Source: Nansenia antarctica | Lineage: Eukaryota; Chordata; Actinopteri; Argentiniformes; Microstomatidae | NCBI GenBank assembly: GCA_963989245.1 | Contig: OZ022342.1 | Span: 9,283,612 to 9,347,611, forward strand | Reading direction: 5' to 3' | DNA: 64,000 bases | Shown: piece after piece, positions 48,398 through 59,704 of the stretch | How positions within the stretch are numbered: the stretch's first letter is position 1 | How the letters are laid out: each line of letters starts with the position of its first letter | The notes under the pieces: model-generated | The model's database searches: none | Told to the model about the DNA's origin: nothing | Seen by the model: the letters and a program-made list of their open reading frames with translations, nothing else | Translations under genes and position numbers: made by a program

Positions 48398-50330
48398 GTC
48401 TACCAGGATAGTTGATGACTGCAGCATAGTTTTGAAGAAGATGAAGAAGGTGCTTGGAGAAACACAGTAGGAGTGTTTATGATAACCATCTACAGTCCAT
48501 CCAAGGTCAGGTTTTATATAAGCACGGCTCCTGGTCAGGTGGTCAGGGGAGATCTATCAAGGTCTCTGGAGGAGACGGGACTCTCCTCTCTGACGTCACA
48601 TGGCCCCACAGAGCCCTGGTGTGACAATGAGAGGAAGGTGAAAGATCTCGTCCAGTGGCTTCCTCCCCCCACGTATGGTTTATACAGGTGGCGGAATGGA
48701 TGGAATGGAGGATGAGATTTAAATATTAGTAAGTAGTAAAAAAAAGACAATGGCCAAGCCCCCAAATGATGGTCAAACTGGGGGGAAATTGGGGATTTAA
48801 TAATGATTAAATAAGCAGGAAAATTGGGGAGGTGGTAAAAAAAAAAACGAAACATGCAGGAACATTTTACGATCTATACAGTAGAGAGTTGAATCCCACT
48901 TTCCTTTTACGTTTTTTGATGCTCAGTTTAACAGTTGGAAAGAGATTGGGTGACAGACGAAGAGGAAGCACAGCACGGAGGAGTTGGAATTGAACCTGGT
49001 TCTTTAGGGGCACAGTATATGAGCTGGAGTTATTCACAGTAATACTTCTGCTACACTATACTCTGGCTCTCAGCAAGGGATGCATTTTTGAAGTGCACTT
49101 GGGAGGCTTGGGAAATCTTCACTTCATAACCAATGTGAGGTCACTCAATATTCAGATATATCAATATGGAAAAAAAAGAGTCTATTATAGTTTTGCACAG
49201 TGATTATTATGATCAAATTATTATGATTAGTAATTATCATTGTTGGGTTATTTATAACTTCAAATAGCTGCCAAGTTAAACTTTCCTACATACAGTATTT
49301 CTCAAATCCAAATGATTCCTTACCAATGAAACAATAGCTTGAGGAAACCATAACAATTTTATTTTAAAAGATTACAATAAAATGATTGTTATCGGTTGTC
49401 ATTTATGTATATGAAAACTAGAATGCTGCTTTTGATGGACACAATATAGAACATTCTTGGCAATAGCAAGATAGGAAGTATGTTATCTCAGCCCTGTTTT
49501 ATCAAAACACACATTGTTGTGCAAATGTTTTCATGCTTTTCTCATTCCTCTCATGCAAGGAAATGTGTGTCTTCTCGCACATTTGAATAACAGTGGTTTT
49601 CCATTTCCCCCCAAAATTCTAATTAATTATGACAAACTTTACCACAAAAGCTTGAGATAAAACTGCATGTTTATATCATTATTAGGTGAAATACCTCCAT
49701 TTCAATTGGCCCTGAGCTACAACTAGGCTATATGTAACAATTAGTTTACGTTCCATGTTGTACAATAAATACACAAATGGCATCATGAAAACCCTACATG
49801 CCATACTGTTCAGTATGTGCGTCTTCCAACAAAAACAATAGCAGACTGTTCTAATAAAGACGCTTGCCAGTTCTGCAGGATTGAACAATGCCACTGTCAG
49901 CATTATACTTCATTAAAGCCTGTTGTTGGTGATGAGAAAGGTTCAGCTTTACGTGTGTCCTCTACTCAATGGCTTAATCATCGCACGGCCCGGGAAGCTA
50001 TCAAATCACACAGAATACCCCGCCAAGACGGATTAAAGTATTTCACCGCAGGCTCTGTGAAACAAGGGCCTTGTAAAGACAATAATATGGAGATAATAGA
50101 TTTATCAGGGCCCTTACCATCGCTCTATTAACTGGAGGCCTGATGCTGCCCATTGAACTGGTTTGATGTAGCCTAATCCATATCATCAGCATAAAACCCC
50201 TCTGCCCAGTCTCAAGTCACAGATGCTGGACATATTGATTATCACACGTCTATCAATTAGCCAGTGCCCCCCCCCACCCCCCCTGCAAACGCCCCCCCCC
50301 CCTTCTCCTTTACCTACAATCATAATGTGG

Positions 50331-50650
50331 CAGCAGCTGGTGAAAGAGGGAACAAGTCGGCAACCAATCAAAATGTTCAGACTTTTATTCAGGAAAAAAA
50401 AGCAATAAATGTCAATGTCGTTGAAATTTTGCAATGCAATGGATTCGGTGAGTAATCCTCCCTACTTCCTAGTTAGTGTGGAGTAGTGGGGGATTACTCA
50501 CCGAATCCATTGCATTGCTATATATTTTTTGCTTGACTTTGCGAGTCTGTCATAGAATTTCAACAACATTGACATTTATTTAAAATGTTCAGAATAATAG
50601 TCTGAACATTCTGATTGGTTGCCGACTTGTTCCCTCTTTCACCAGCTGCT
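50331..50650. mobile_element. Palindromic MITE family, copy 2 (most perfect palindrome)
   Basis: The element is 320 bp. Outer arms of about 57 bp (50331-50387 and 50594-50650, starting cagcagctggtgaaagaggg) match with about three mismatches. Inner arms 50431-50458 and 50491-50518 are exact 28-base inverted copies around a 32-base spacer. The shared words ggcaacc, tgttcagactttta and ggattcggtgagtaatcc tie it to the copies at 29380 and 58507. It has no open frame with protein features. Confidence 0.8.
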
Positions 50651-51426
50651 GTCGCATTTCCATAACAGAGTGAAGAGGTTCATACTACAACAAGCCAGTC
50701 AGATAACTTTACATCATGTATTTATATAAAACAAGAAAACGAAACAGTTCTAACAGAAACAAATACAGTTGACCCTTGATGTTGTTGTTACGTAAGCAGT
50801 GATATTCTCCAAGCACCTGGAGAGGTGGGTTACGGGAATGAAATAACTGATCGTGGATATACGTAAATAAAACATGAACAAATCACAAAGAAATACGTAA
50901 ACGAGACTTAGACACTAAAATAAGCTGTACAAACTGAACCAGATCCATGTGTCACCCTTTTTAAGAGTCAGCCCATATAAGGTTTGTCAGACAGTGTGCT
51001 TACTGCCCGTCAAATCCTGCAGTGTATCCATCTCAGAGTCCCATATGGTAAAGGGGCAGGAACTGGGCATGAGGGATTAACCAAACTCCTTAACCAAACA
51101 ATACATGGCCAATGAGCCCCATAGGCTGTGATTACCAGGCTTAGCCAAGAGAAACAATACGGTGAGAGAGCTGATTCAGGTTCTGCCTGTCTCACTCTGC
51201 TACAGGGCACAGCAGGTCCAGCCAGGATTTCTGCAAGCCCGTGCCCCTTGTTATGGGCGGAGGGACCCATGCAGAAAAGATGTTTAGTCAGACTGACTTG
51301 GTGTCTTGCCTAAATTCTGCTGAATCGCTCATTGAAACCCTCAACTATCCTCTGTGATAATCAGTAACTAAACAATACAATAAAGGTCAAATGGAATGAA
51401 AAATACAACACCCCAAAATAAACCTC

Positions 51427-51427
<1 letters not shown>

Positions 51428-51525
<98 letters not shown>

Positions 51526-51540
51526 TTATTGTTATTATTA
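51428..51540. repeat. (TTA)n-(TAG)n-(TTA)n compound trinucleotide repeat
   Basis: About 13 TTA units run into about 19 TAG units and back to a few TTA units. A (GAT)n run follows at 51591-51619. Confidence 0.95.
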
Positions 51541-52336
51541 ACAATATACATTTTAATTTACAACTTAATGTAATGTAATGTAATCATAGAATGATGATGA
51601 TGATGATGATGATGATGATTCTAAAACCACTGAGTCACATATTTTTGTAACTTAAAGGCAAATCTACAGTGTGACTATGAATAGCACAGTTACATAATAA
51701 TGTTCTCCATATGCCCTTACTCCACTAATTACAACCACAGGCTGGGGGGAGGTGGCTGTAGGCAAATTAATGTGGCATTAATGGCTCATATCAACAAGTG
51801 TGATCAACCACCACCCCACCCCCCCACCCCCCCCACACACACACCCCCACCCTCCCTCCCTCCCTATGCTCTCCAATCAATCCACTGGCCAAATTAATTT
51901 TGATAGAACAACCCCATGACCTAGTTACAAGAACAATAGACAAGGATCCAAACCCCAGACCGCGGTGCACGCCTTGCCAGTTTGGGTGAGGTCAGTTTGT
52001 AGGGTAGGGCCCGTCCACCCTCTAAAAGGCCCAATCCCTGATCCCCAAAGCCCCGACCCACTATACCCAGAGACCCCTGTTACCCCCCAGACCTCTGGAC
52101 CCCCCAGATCGATGGGCCTTGAGACCCTCTGGGCTACAGCCTCCCTACATCACAAGACCCCCAGACATTAAGACCCCCTAGGCCCCCCAAACCCCTAACA
52201 CCCCCAGACCCAGCTGAGGAGTGCCCTCACTGTCAACCCTAACCCTAACCCAGGCAGGTGGAGGATGCCTCGGCACCCCTATTTGTATGACCACGTCATC
52301 GCCGGAGCTCGCTAATGAGCGCTCAGAGGAGGATGG

Positions 52337-52378
52337 AAGAGGGAGGGAGGGAGGGAGGGAGGGAGGGGGGGGAGAGGG
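52337..52378. repeat. (GGGA)n tetranucleotide repeat
   Basis: About seven GGGA units followed by a G run. Confidence 0.9.
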
Positions 52379-52540
52379 AGTTCTGTCTCCTGAAGACAAC
52401 TGGTGGCTTGTTTCTCCAAGGGCCAGACGGGGGGCAGATGAGAACGGGCTCTCAAACGGGCGCCAAGGCAGCGATGTTTTTTGGCGGTTGGGGATGTAGG
52501 GTGTTAGATGTACGCGGGCCAGAGGAGTAGGACGGAGCGA

Positions 52541-52577
52541 GGCGGGGGCGGGGGCGGGGGTGGGGGTGGGGGGGGGT
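52541..52577 (+). other. G-quadruplex-prone GGGGGC/GGGGGT tract
   Basis: At least six runs of four or more G are separated by single C or T bases, a very strong predicted G4. It lies in a GC-rich pocket about 28 kb upstream of ccnd1. Confidence 0.7.
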
Positions 52578-53936
52578 CTGTTTTTTGTCTTAGAAGATGC
52601 ATCAGGACCTTCTTATTAAGGCCAGTGGGGGTATTGATCTATTTCTGCTTGATTATGTATGAACAGTGAGGAACTCTCCAGGACACTGTGTGTGTGAGTC
52701 TGGGACGGCTCCTTCCCCTTACCGCCGCATCTCCGCTCTCTCGTTCTGCATCTCATTTGAGACAATGGCCGACAGCGGCCCCCTTCTCCTTCACTAGCCT
52801 CATAAAAGAACATCAAGCTCCGCTCCGGAGCTGAAAGAAAAGAAGTGGCTATTGTTTCACTATGTATTAAGATGTTTCCATATGGGCAGGATATGGTGGC
52901 TGGTTTGATGCTAATGCCTTTTCAGCCCCGTCGCTGCATCCTATAGGCTCTGACCCAACCCAACCCTTCCAATTTGCACGACTCGCCCTAATTGTCCCCT
53001 TTAAGACGCAAAACTCTCTCTAGTCTCTCCCTGTGAATTGTCAGGGGTTTTGAGAGAGAGGAAAAACAGGCACTCCAAAGCTTGATGTGTAGAACGTGTC
53101 CCTTTGCTTTTCTCCAAGCCAACTGTTGCTTCTCCTCTGGATCGTGCACTTCAGACACAGACACTAGGAGCTTTTTTAATGGCTGCGGAGTGTCTGCATT
53201 TGCACCATCTGGAGGCGTTTGCCGATAATTATGACACAAAAGGGGGCCGACCTCATGAAATCCTGCGGCTACATTGTTTACGGGCTCCAGACTGCGGGCG
53301 CTGCCTTTGAGCTCTGCTTCTTTTATAGGATCCACACACAGCGTAGATATACACTGGGATGAAGACGCCGAGCATGGGGGTGGCTACGTGGGAAAAGCAT
53401 CGGACCTGGGTGGAAATAGTACTGGAGGTGAAGCTTGATCTACTGTAACTTGACTGGTTGCTGCGTCAGAACCGACGGCCTAATCGGCACACGTGCAAAC
53501 CTGTTACCACCCAACCTGCCGGGCTAGCTTCTTCTTCTTCTTCTTCTCCGTCTCCTTTTCAACTTTAACTTTAAACATATGTACACTTTTTTTTTAAAAA
53601 CATATGCATACACTTTTTTTTTTACAATAAAGGAATGCAAAGAGGGAAACAGAGAAGATGGGTGGAGATGGCCCCTTTAATCCAAGACCATCGACGACCA
53701 TGAGTTCTGACCCAGGTCTGGAAAGCACACACACACGGCTAAAGGGCAGGCCTCTACCTTACAGTGGTTCCAGATTAGATCTAGCCTAGTTAGCAGAGTA
53801 GTATTATGTCCAAAGGGCAGGCTACAAGGTCGGTTTATACAGCCAGACTACTGGAACTCTAGACAATGATGTGTTACACCACTAGTCTGTTTCCAAGATA
53901 AACCTTGGGATTGTGGCATGGCCCTTTTGCGGTTGT

Positions 53937-53969
<33 letters not shown>

Positions 53970-54744
53970 CATGTGTGTGTGTGTCTGTGGGTGTAAACAG
54001 TACTAGACTAGACCTACAGTTAGTTATAAGCTACCTCACAAGATGTCAGATAGCAGTTGAATGTAAAACATTGTAGAGCAAGCCCCCCCCCCCCGACACC
54101 ACCCCCACCCACACCCTCCTCCATAAAAAAAATCCCTCCAGCCACCGCAGCTTCCGCAAACCCTTGTCCCCAATACAAATCACACACTTAGTATCATATC
54201 TACCGGATACTGCCTCAAAACAAACTATCTGCCTTTTCAAGGGGGGGGGGGGACAATGAGTCACATTCTGGCACAGGACAACTTGTGGATCTCGAGGGTC
54301 CCGGCCAATCTGTCGCCCACCACATCACAACCCAGTTTACTCACCACACAGGAAGTCCAGGGAGGACCCCAGCCGAAAGAATGAAAACAGAAGTAATATC
54401 AAAACAATAAGACTTCTCAAGAGGAAAGTATAAACAGACAAAACAACGACATAGACAATAATAAACACGCAATCAGCAGAAAATACATTGTGCTCGAGAT
54501 AAAATTGTTGAACTGTCTCGGAGGAGTTTTCGGATTTCTTTGGGTCAAGTTGGGGAATCAAATAATGGCTTGATGAAACAACAAAAGAATAAAGGAAAAA
54601 GATAACGAGCGAGTAAGTAATCTCGTGACTCTAGAAGTATGCTGCTCCCTATACCACTTCCCTTTCACGTAAGCATCGACATAAACATTCAAAGAATGGA
54701 TATTCTGCGCCACGGAAAAGGCGTTCTATTAACACTATCTACAC

Positions 54745-55080
54745 TCACTGTACACTTTATTCTAAGACTGGGTAGGGTCCCCCTTTGTCTCCCTCAAAAC
54801 AGTCTCAATTCCTCATAGCATTGATTCCACATGATGCCGGAAACATTCCTTTGAGATTCTAGTCCGTGATGACATGATTGCGTCACGCAATTCCTGCAGC
54901 AGATGCAGTTTCAAGCTGTAAATCTCCTGTTCCACTACAACCCAAAGGTGTTCTATTTGGATTCAGATCGTGTGACTGGGAAGGCCACTGAAGAACACTG
55001 AGCTCATTGTCACGTTCATGAAACCAGTTTGAGACATTTGCTTTGTGACAAAGCAAATTGTGACTGGAAGTAGCCATTAG
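54745..55080 (-). pseudogene. Tc1/mariner-type transposase fragment
   Basis: The minus-strand frame at 55077-54883 reads HKANVSNWFHERDNELSVLQ and WPSQSHDLNP, matching the catalytic-domain region of Tc1-like transposases (CHKA...LQWPSQSPDLNPIEHLW). Downstream, after stops, further family-like words (GINAMRN, GGPYPVLE) continue to about 54750. The Glu expected after DLNP is lost, and stops and missing N-terminal parts make it a dead fragment. No inverted terminal repeats were recognised. Confidence 0.85.
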
Positions 55081-55108
55081 AAGATGTAGTTAGTACCATT
55101 AGTACATG

Positions 55109-55260
55109 GTGGCGCTTAGGTGGCGTAGCTGGTTAAGCGCTGACCATGTAACCGGTTCGATTCCGGCCGGGGACATATCCTGCATGGCATCCCACCTCTC
55201 TCTCTCACCCATCCTTCCTGTCTAAATCTCTACTATATATCTGTCAATAAAATGAAAAAT
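55109..55260 (+). mobile_element. tRNA-derived SINE
   Basis: A polymerase III A box (TGGCGTAGCTGG, 55121-55132) and a B box (GGTTCGATTCC, 55154-55164) match the consensus exactly, 21 bases apart. A CT-rich body follows, with a tail containing caataaaatgaaaaat. It sits directly beside the Tc1 fragment and upstream of a LINE-tail unit. It is a SINE head rather than a tRNA gene: the 3' half does not close an acceptor stem. Confidence 0.85.
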
Positions 55261-55439
55261 AAGAGTGGGACTGCCCCACTCAGAGAAAATAACTTTAAGA
55301 AGATGGGTACATTGTGGCCATGAAGGGACGCATGCACACGGTCAGCAACAATACTCAAATAGCCTGTGGCATTCGAGCGATGATTGATTGGTGTTAACAG
55401 GCCCAAAGTGTGACAAGAAAACATTCCCCATACACCCCC

Positions 55440-55522
55440 TGAATGAATGAGAATTAATGAATGAATGAATGAATGGTCTTTATTGTCATTGATATAGTAC
55501 AGGTACCAAACAACGAAACTGA
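55440..55522 (-). repeat. LINE/SINE tail unit, minus orientation
   Basis: GAAT repeats followed by ggtctttattgtcatt, gatatagtacaggtacc and aaacaacgaaact repeat the unit found at 8348-8405 in lto1 intron 2. Confidence 0.7.
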
Positions 55523-58505
55523 CTGATTCATATACAGGTGAGTGTATATGAGTCAGCTGAATTGACCACTTCATTAATTGCATATAGTGCATATAATTCA
55601 GGCTTCTACGGAACTGCTGTAATGTGCAAAGATGTTGCTTTTAAAGCGTATTCCCACACGGTGTTAGCATTCCTGTGGTTGGTATAGACTAGCCCACCGT
55701 GGAAGTTCATTCATTTCTTAATTTCCCTTCAGGCAAGAAGACAACTCAGGACAGCCCTCATGGTAGTGAGTTAGAATTTCCATCTCCATATTATATGATG
55801 TAATGGATGCTACCAACACAACAATAATACAACCATAATACAATGCAATGCTAAGTGCTAACCTACTCAGCACAAAACTCCATGACCATTCTTGATTCAT
55901 GGGTTTGTTGTTGTTCTGATGAAGTTGTATGACTAATCTTTAATCCTCAGTAGCAATTAAAGTTGTATGAGTGGCCGTGGTCAGCTGTCCCTGATGACAG
56001 TAGAGGGAAAGACATGGGAGGTGCAGGACACATTCAGACACATTCTTTGCTCTTTAGTTTCAGTGTGGGAGTCGTTGTTGGCTGGGAACAGAAAGGAAAG
56101 AAAGACAGAAAGGAAGACAGACAGACAGACAGACAGACAGAAAGAAAGGAAGAAAGAAATCCATTTCCAATGTGTTGAACAGAAAGCATGAAAGAAGGAC
56201 ACAGAGACTTAAACGTTACATTATTCTTAAAATATCACAGATTGCGATATGTCAACAAACCAGAAGGCACTTTAAATCAACTTGTCCCCTAAAAAGAGAG
56301 AGAGAGAATAACAGTGAGCATGTGAACTTGTCTATGTGAGAGTGGAAATCTTGAGTCCAGACACCCAAGTCCTGGTGAAATACAGATGGTAGCGCTCTGT
56401 AAAAAAAAAAAAAAAAGAGAAAACCTCAGAGCATTTGGGCAATAGACAGTAGGAAGTGAAACCCCAAGGGGTTGAATGAGATGCCTGCAGAGGAAGGCGT
56501 GCTGGGATGTGATAGCCACCACATTCACTGTACATCCTGTTCACTGCTCACTCAGTCACTATGCGCCTCTGGTTTTTCATGAATGGCTGCAGAGTGGGAG
56601 CCCCTGATTGGCTGGTCTGCCACCCAATCAGAACGAGAGACGGTATTCACATGTGCATGTGTGGCAACAGCCTCTGCTCTTGGACATACTGCTGCTTTTA
56701 ATAGGTAACTGATAGGCAGAGGTCTCTCCTTCCTCCGTTCACACTAACACACTTCATCCTTCATCTCTCTCTCTCTCTCTCTCTCTTTCTTAAATCTTCT
56801 GTCTTTCTGTTTTTTCTGCGGTGGAGGAGTGTCTCTTTCTTGAGAAAATAGTGCGGTTGACTGTTGCAAAAGTCCCACAAGTCTGTCTCCTCCTCTGCTC
56901 TGCCTCTGAAAGTTCCTGCTGCCCTGACAGGAAAAAGCCGTTAAATGGCCATAAATTCCACTCTTCGCATGTGGTCGGCATGCAGGTTTAGCTGGGGCGG
57001 AACTTGCGAAGAAAGCGCTTGGTGCAGTCAAAATACAGCAGCTGGCCAATCAGGGGGAGGAGAATGGGGAGAGAAGAAGTAGAAGTAGGACTCCTGCAGA
57101 ATCGAAAGGAGAATATACAAGCTAGGCACTACTGGGGTGGTTAGGAAAGACTTGCCACACCAAAACATATAGCAACACCACCCTTAGGTTCTCCTACGCC
57201 TGCCTGAAAGGAGTGGTTTCATTTTGAAACCCAACTAAAAACATTTGACTCATCATGTGGCCAGACATGTGGAGATACATCTAATTTTGAGCCCCTGGTA
57301 ATTTGTTTCAACGTGTGGTTTTTTATCATGTGTGCTTTTTACGTATTATTTCCACGTACTGATTTTCCACAGACGTCTACCTACTACAGTATATCTATCT
57401 ACTCCTACCTGATTCCTATGGCTATGTTTAAAAGCAGCAACATAAACCCCTGTCTTCTTCCATAAGAGTTAAAGCTTGAGTTAATCAATCATATGACCAA
57501 TAATCATAGCCTACTCTTGAGTATTGTAATTCACTCAATGTAAGAAGTGAAGTGAAATTCAATTCATGAATTTGAAATGGTCAATTCATTTCCAGGAGGA
57601 TTCCCATGTAACTTACTGTAGACGGACGTGTTATCAGTGACAGGGCATTTCTCTGCTTCAGTTACAGACCCACCTCCTTTCAGCAGAAACACAGTATCAA
57701 GAATAAGCTTATCAACATACTTAGCATGAACCACAATTGGACTGCTCCCTGCTTGACTGATAAGAGACAGCGTTTGCAGTGTTGGCAAACCTAAACTATA
57801 TGCAATAGATCTATTTTGCTAATCCAAAACTGTTTGTTATACATAACATATGATAAACACGCATCAAAAGTAATATGGACTATATTTATAAATGATAGGA
57901 TGAAAAATATCTCAAATTGTAGGAGTAGGTAATACAGAATATCATAACATTTAATATAATACTTGATCAAGAAGGTGCAGGACTACGGATTGGGACACCA
58001 GGTCTGGCAATGAATTATCACATCATGCAAACATTAGTACAGTTTTGGTATATACGTTTAAAGCAAGCAGGTAAGGAGAAGTGAGTGGCATGGGTGTGGG
58101 GTGGAAACTGAACCTGTCTTTTCACTTTCCCAGGGTGCAGCCCAGGACCTGTTAATGGAACTATTTGGTTCTTGGCAAGCGGCATTAAACCACAATGAAC
58201 AGCCCACCTGTATGTAACAGCATGTAGACTGTGTCACCCATGTAGGCCTGGCTACTAAATCGTAATTAGCATTGTTGTTTTTGTTGTTCTCGTTGTAGTA
58301 ACTCTAGCGTTTTATGAGTCACCTGCATATAATTAACTGACATACTCGGAATTATTATGCTGAACTGTAAGAGCATATATACACAAGGATGACATACACC
58401 TAGGATGACTCATTCTAAATGAGTGGTTATGAATATCTAAAATATTTCACTCATTAACTTGGGTTACAAAAGAGAATAGAAAACATCTGTGCAGTGTGGC
58501 TTTAG
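55523..58505. other. Gene desert, seventh part
   Basis: No coding gene is seen. Simple repeats include ACAG/GAAA units (56095-56160), poly-A (56400-56416) and CT (56763-56787). The rest is plain AT-rich DNA. Confidence 0.5.
56095..56160. repeat. (ACAG)n / (GAAA)n tetranucleotide repeat
   Basis: About seven GACA units flanked on both sides by GAAA/GGAA units. Confidence 0.9.
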
Positions 58506-58506
58506 A

Positions 58507-58867
58507 AAATGTGACTCATTTAATGTTTTGGTCCGCATGACGGCAACCTATCAAAATATTCAGACTTTTATTTTGAAACATGGAAATACATTTCAACGTT
58601 GTTGAGAATCACAACACAAACTCGCTAGTCAAGCCGAAACACTGCAACGAAATGGATTCGGTGAGTAATCCCCACTGCTACCTAGTTAACTATAACACTA
58701 CTTTATATTGTTAGCAGGCTCACAAAACAAGCTGTGTTAGTTGACTAGCAATGTGTCATTGATTTTCAACAACGCAGACATTTATTCACATTTTTCAAAA
58801 GAAAAGTCTGAACATTACATCCAATGCCGACATGTGGACCAAAACACTAGAACGTGTCACACATTTC
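58507..58867. mobile_element. Palindromic MITE family, copy 3
   Basis: The left end reads gttttggtccgcatgacggc and the reverse-complemented right end gttttggtccacatgtcggc. The inverted arms continue inward through tcagacttt, ttttgaaa and cgttgttga. The interior contains ggattcggtgagtaatcc, once, and tagttaactataacac. It is about 360 bp with no coding capacity. Confidence 0.75.
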
Positions 58868-59661
58868 TTGTTGGATCTTCAATTTAATTTGTTATTGGCC
58901 AGTGCCCCAAGATGAAAGTATTTCTCAACAATTGTATTCTAAGTTGTTAGATAAAAAAGAATGCTTGAAATGTCCTATACATATCTAACAAAGATACAAT
59001 CTAATATAGCATCAATAAATATACTTGAATGCTGTACATTCTATCTAATTATCCATAGAGAATGCCGTTTCAAGGACCTCAGCCTAATCAACAAATATTT
59101 GACAATCAAATGCTCATTGTTTCATGGGAAACAGGCTATGCTAGTAATTAACTGATATCCTAATATAACTAATTATAACTTCCATGGAAAAGGAGCACAA
59201 GAGATATTTTGGTCTACTTCTAACCACTTCTAACCATAATTCATCTACATGCCTTCTCTCTCGCCCTCCCTCATTATCACAACGCCTCTATTCTCTCACC
59301 CTTTCTTTGCTACGGAACAAGGTGTTTGCATTGTTCTTACCCCTAAAAACAACAACATAAAAAAAAACATGTCTTAGTTGTGCATTATCTTCACTTTTGT
59401 AGATTGTGCGGCCCCCCCCTACCCCCCCCTCTTTCACTGCAAATAAAAACTACCGTCCCGACCATACACAAGGCTGTTTGCATGATTTCAGCAGTTCATT
59501 AGGGCTGAATGGCCGGCCCTCTCCGGGCCTTGGGAGAAGGAGCGGTGACAGTGCACACAAAAGATAAAGGGGAACGAGGGGAGACACGGCGTGAATGGGC
59601 CTGGCCAAGTGGGTGGCTTTGGCGAATTCCAGGGATGTCTCCGGCTGCCCGCCAAGCCTGG

Positions 59662-59704
<43 letters not shown>

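Larger units (their letters stand above)
44843..50330. other. Gene desert, fifth part
   Basis: No coding gene is seen. Contents are a GT repeat (46019-46048), G and C runs (46606-46617, 46999-47007, 47680-47689), a fold-back region (48145-48285), a CAT repeat (48334-48396) and AT-rich DNA (49140-49690). A complex stretch at 49880-50180 is a candidate regulatory element. I see nothing to support the 104-residue frame at 49817-50131 as a gene. Confidence 0.5.
50651..54740. other. Gene desert, sixth part
   Basis: No coding gene is seen. It holds TTA/TAG/GAT trinucleotide repeats, C-rich minisatellite-like DNA (51810-51865, 52040-52210), a GGGA run (52337-52378), a G-quadruplex-prone tract (52541-52577) and a GT repeat (53946-53985). 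Poly-C at 54083-54094 and poly-G at 54241-54252 flank a 150-base segment. Complex sequence at 52900-53340 is a candidate regulatory element. Confidence 0.5.

Noticed and set aside
49817..50131. 104-residue plus-strand frame next to the MITE
   Set aside because: No family resemblance; better explained as possible non-coding regulatory DNA.
52988..53335. 115-residue minus-strand frame
   Set aside because: No domain or splice context; considered instead as a candidate non-coding element.
55121..55200. Possible tRNA gene (exact A and B boxes)
   Set aside because: The 3' part does not pair with the 5' end to make an acceptor stem and it runs into a CT-rich body and A-rich tail, so it is a SINE head.
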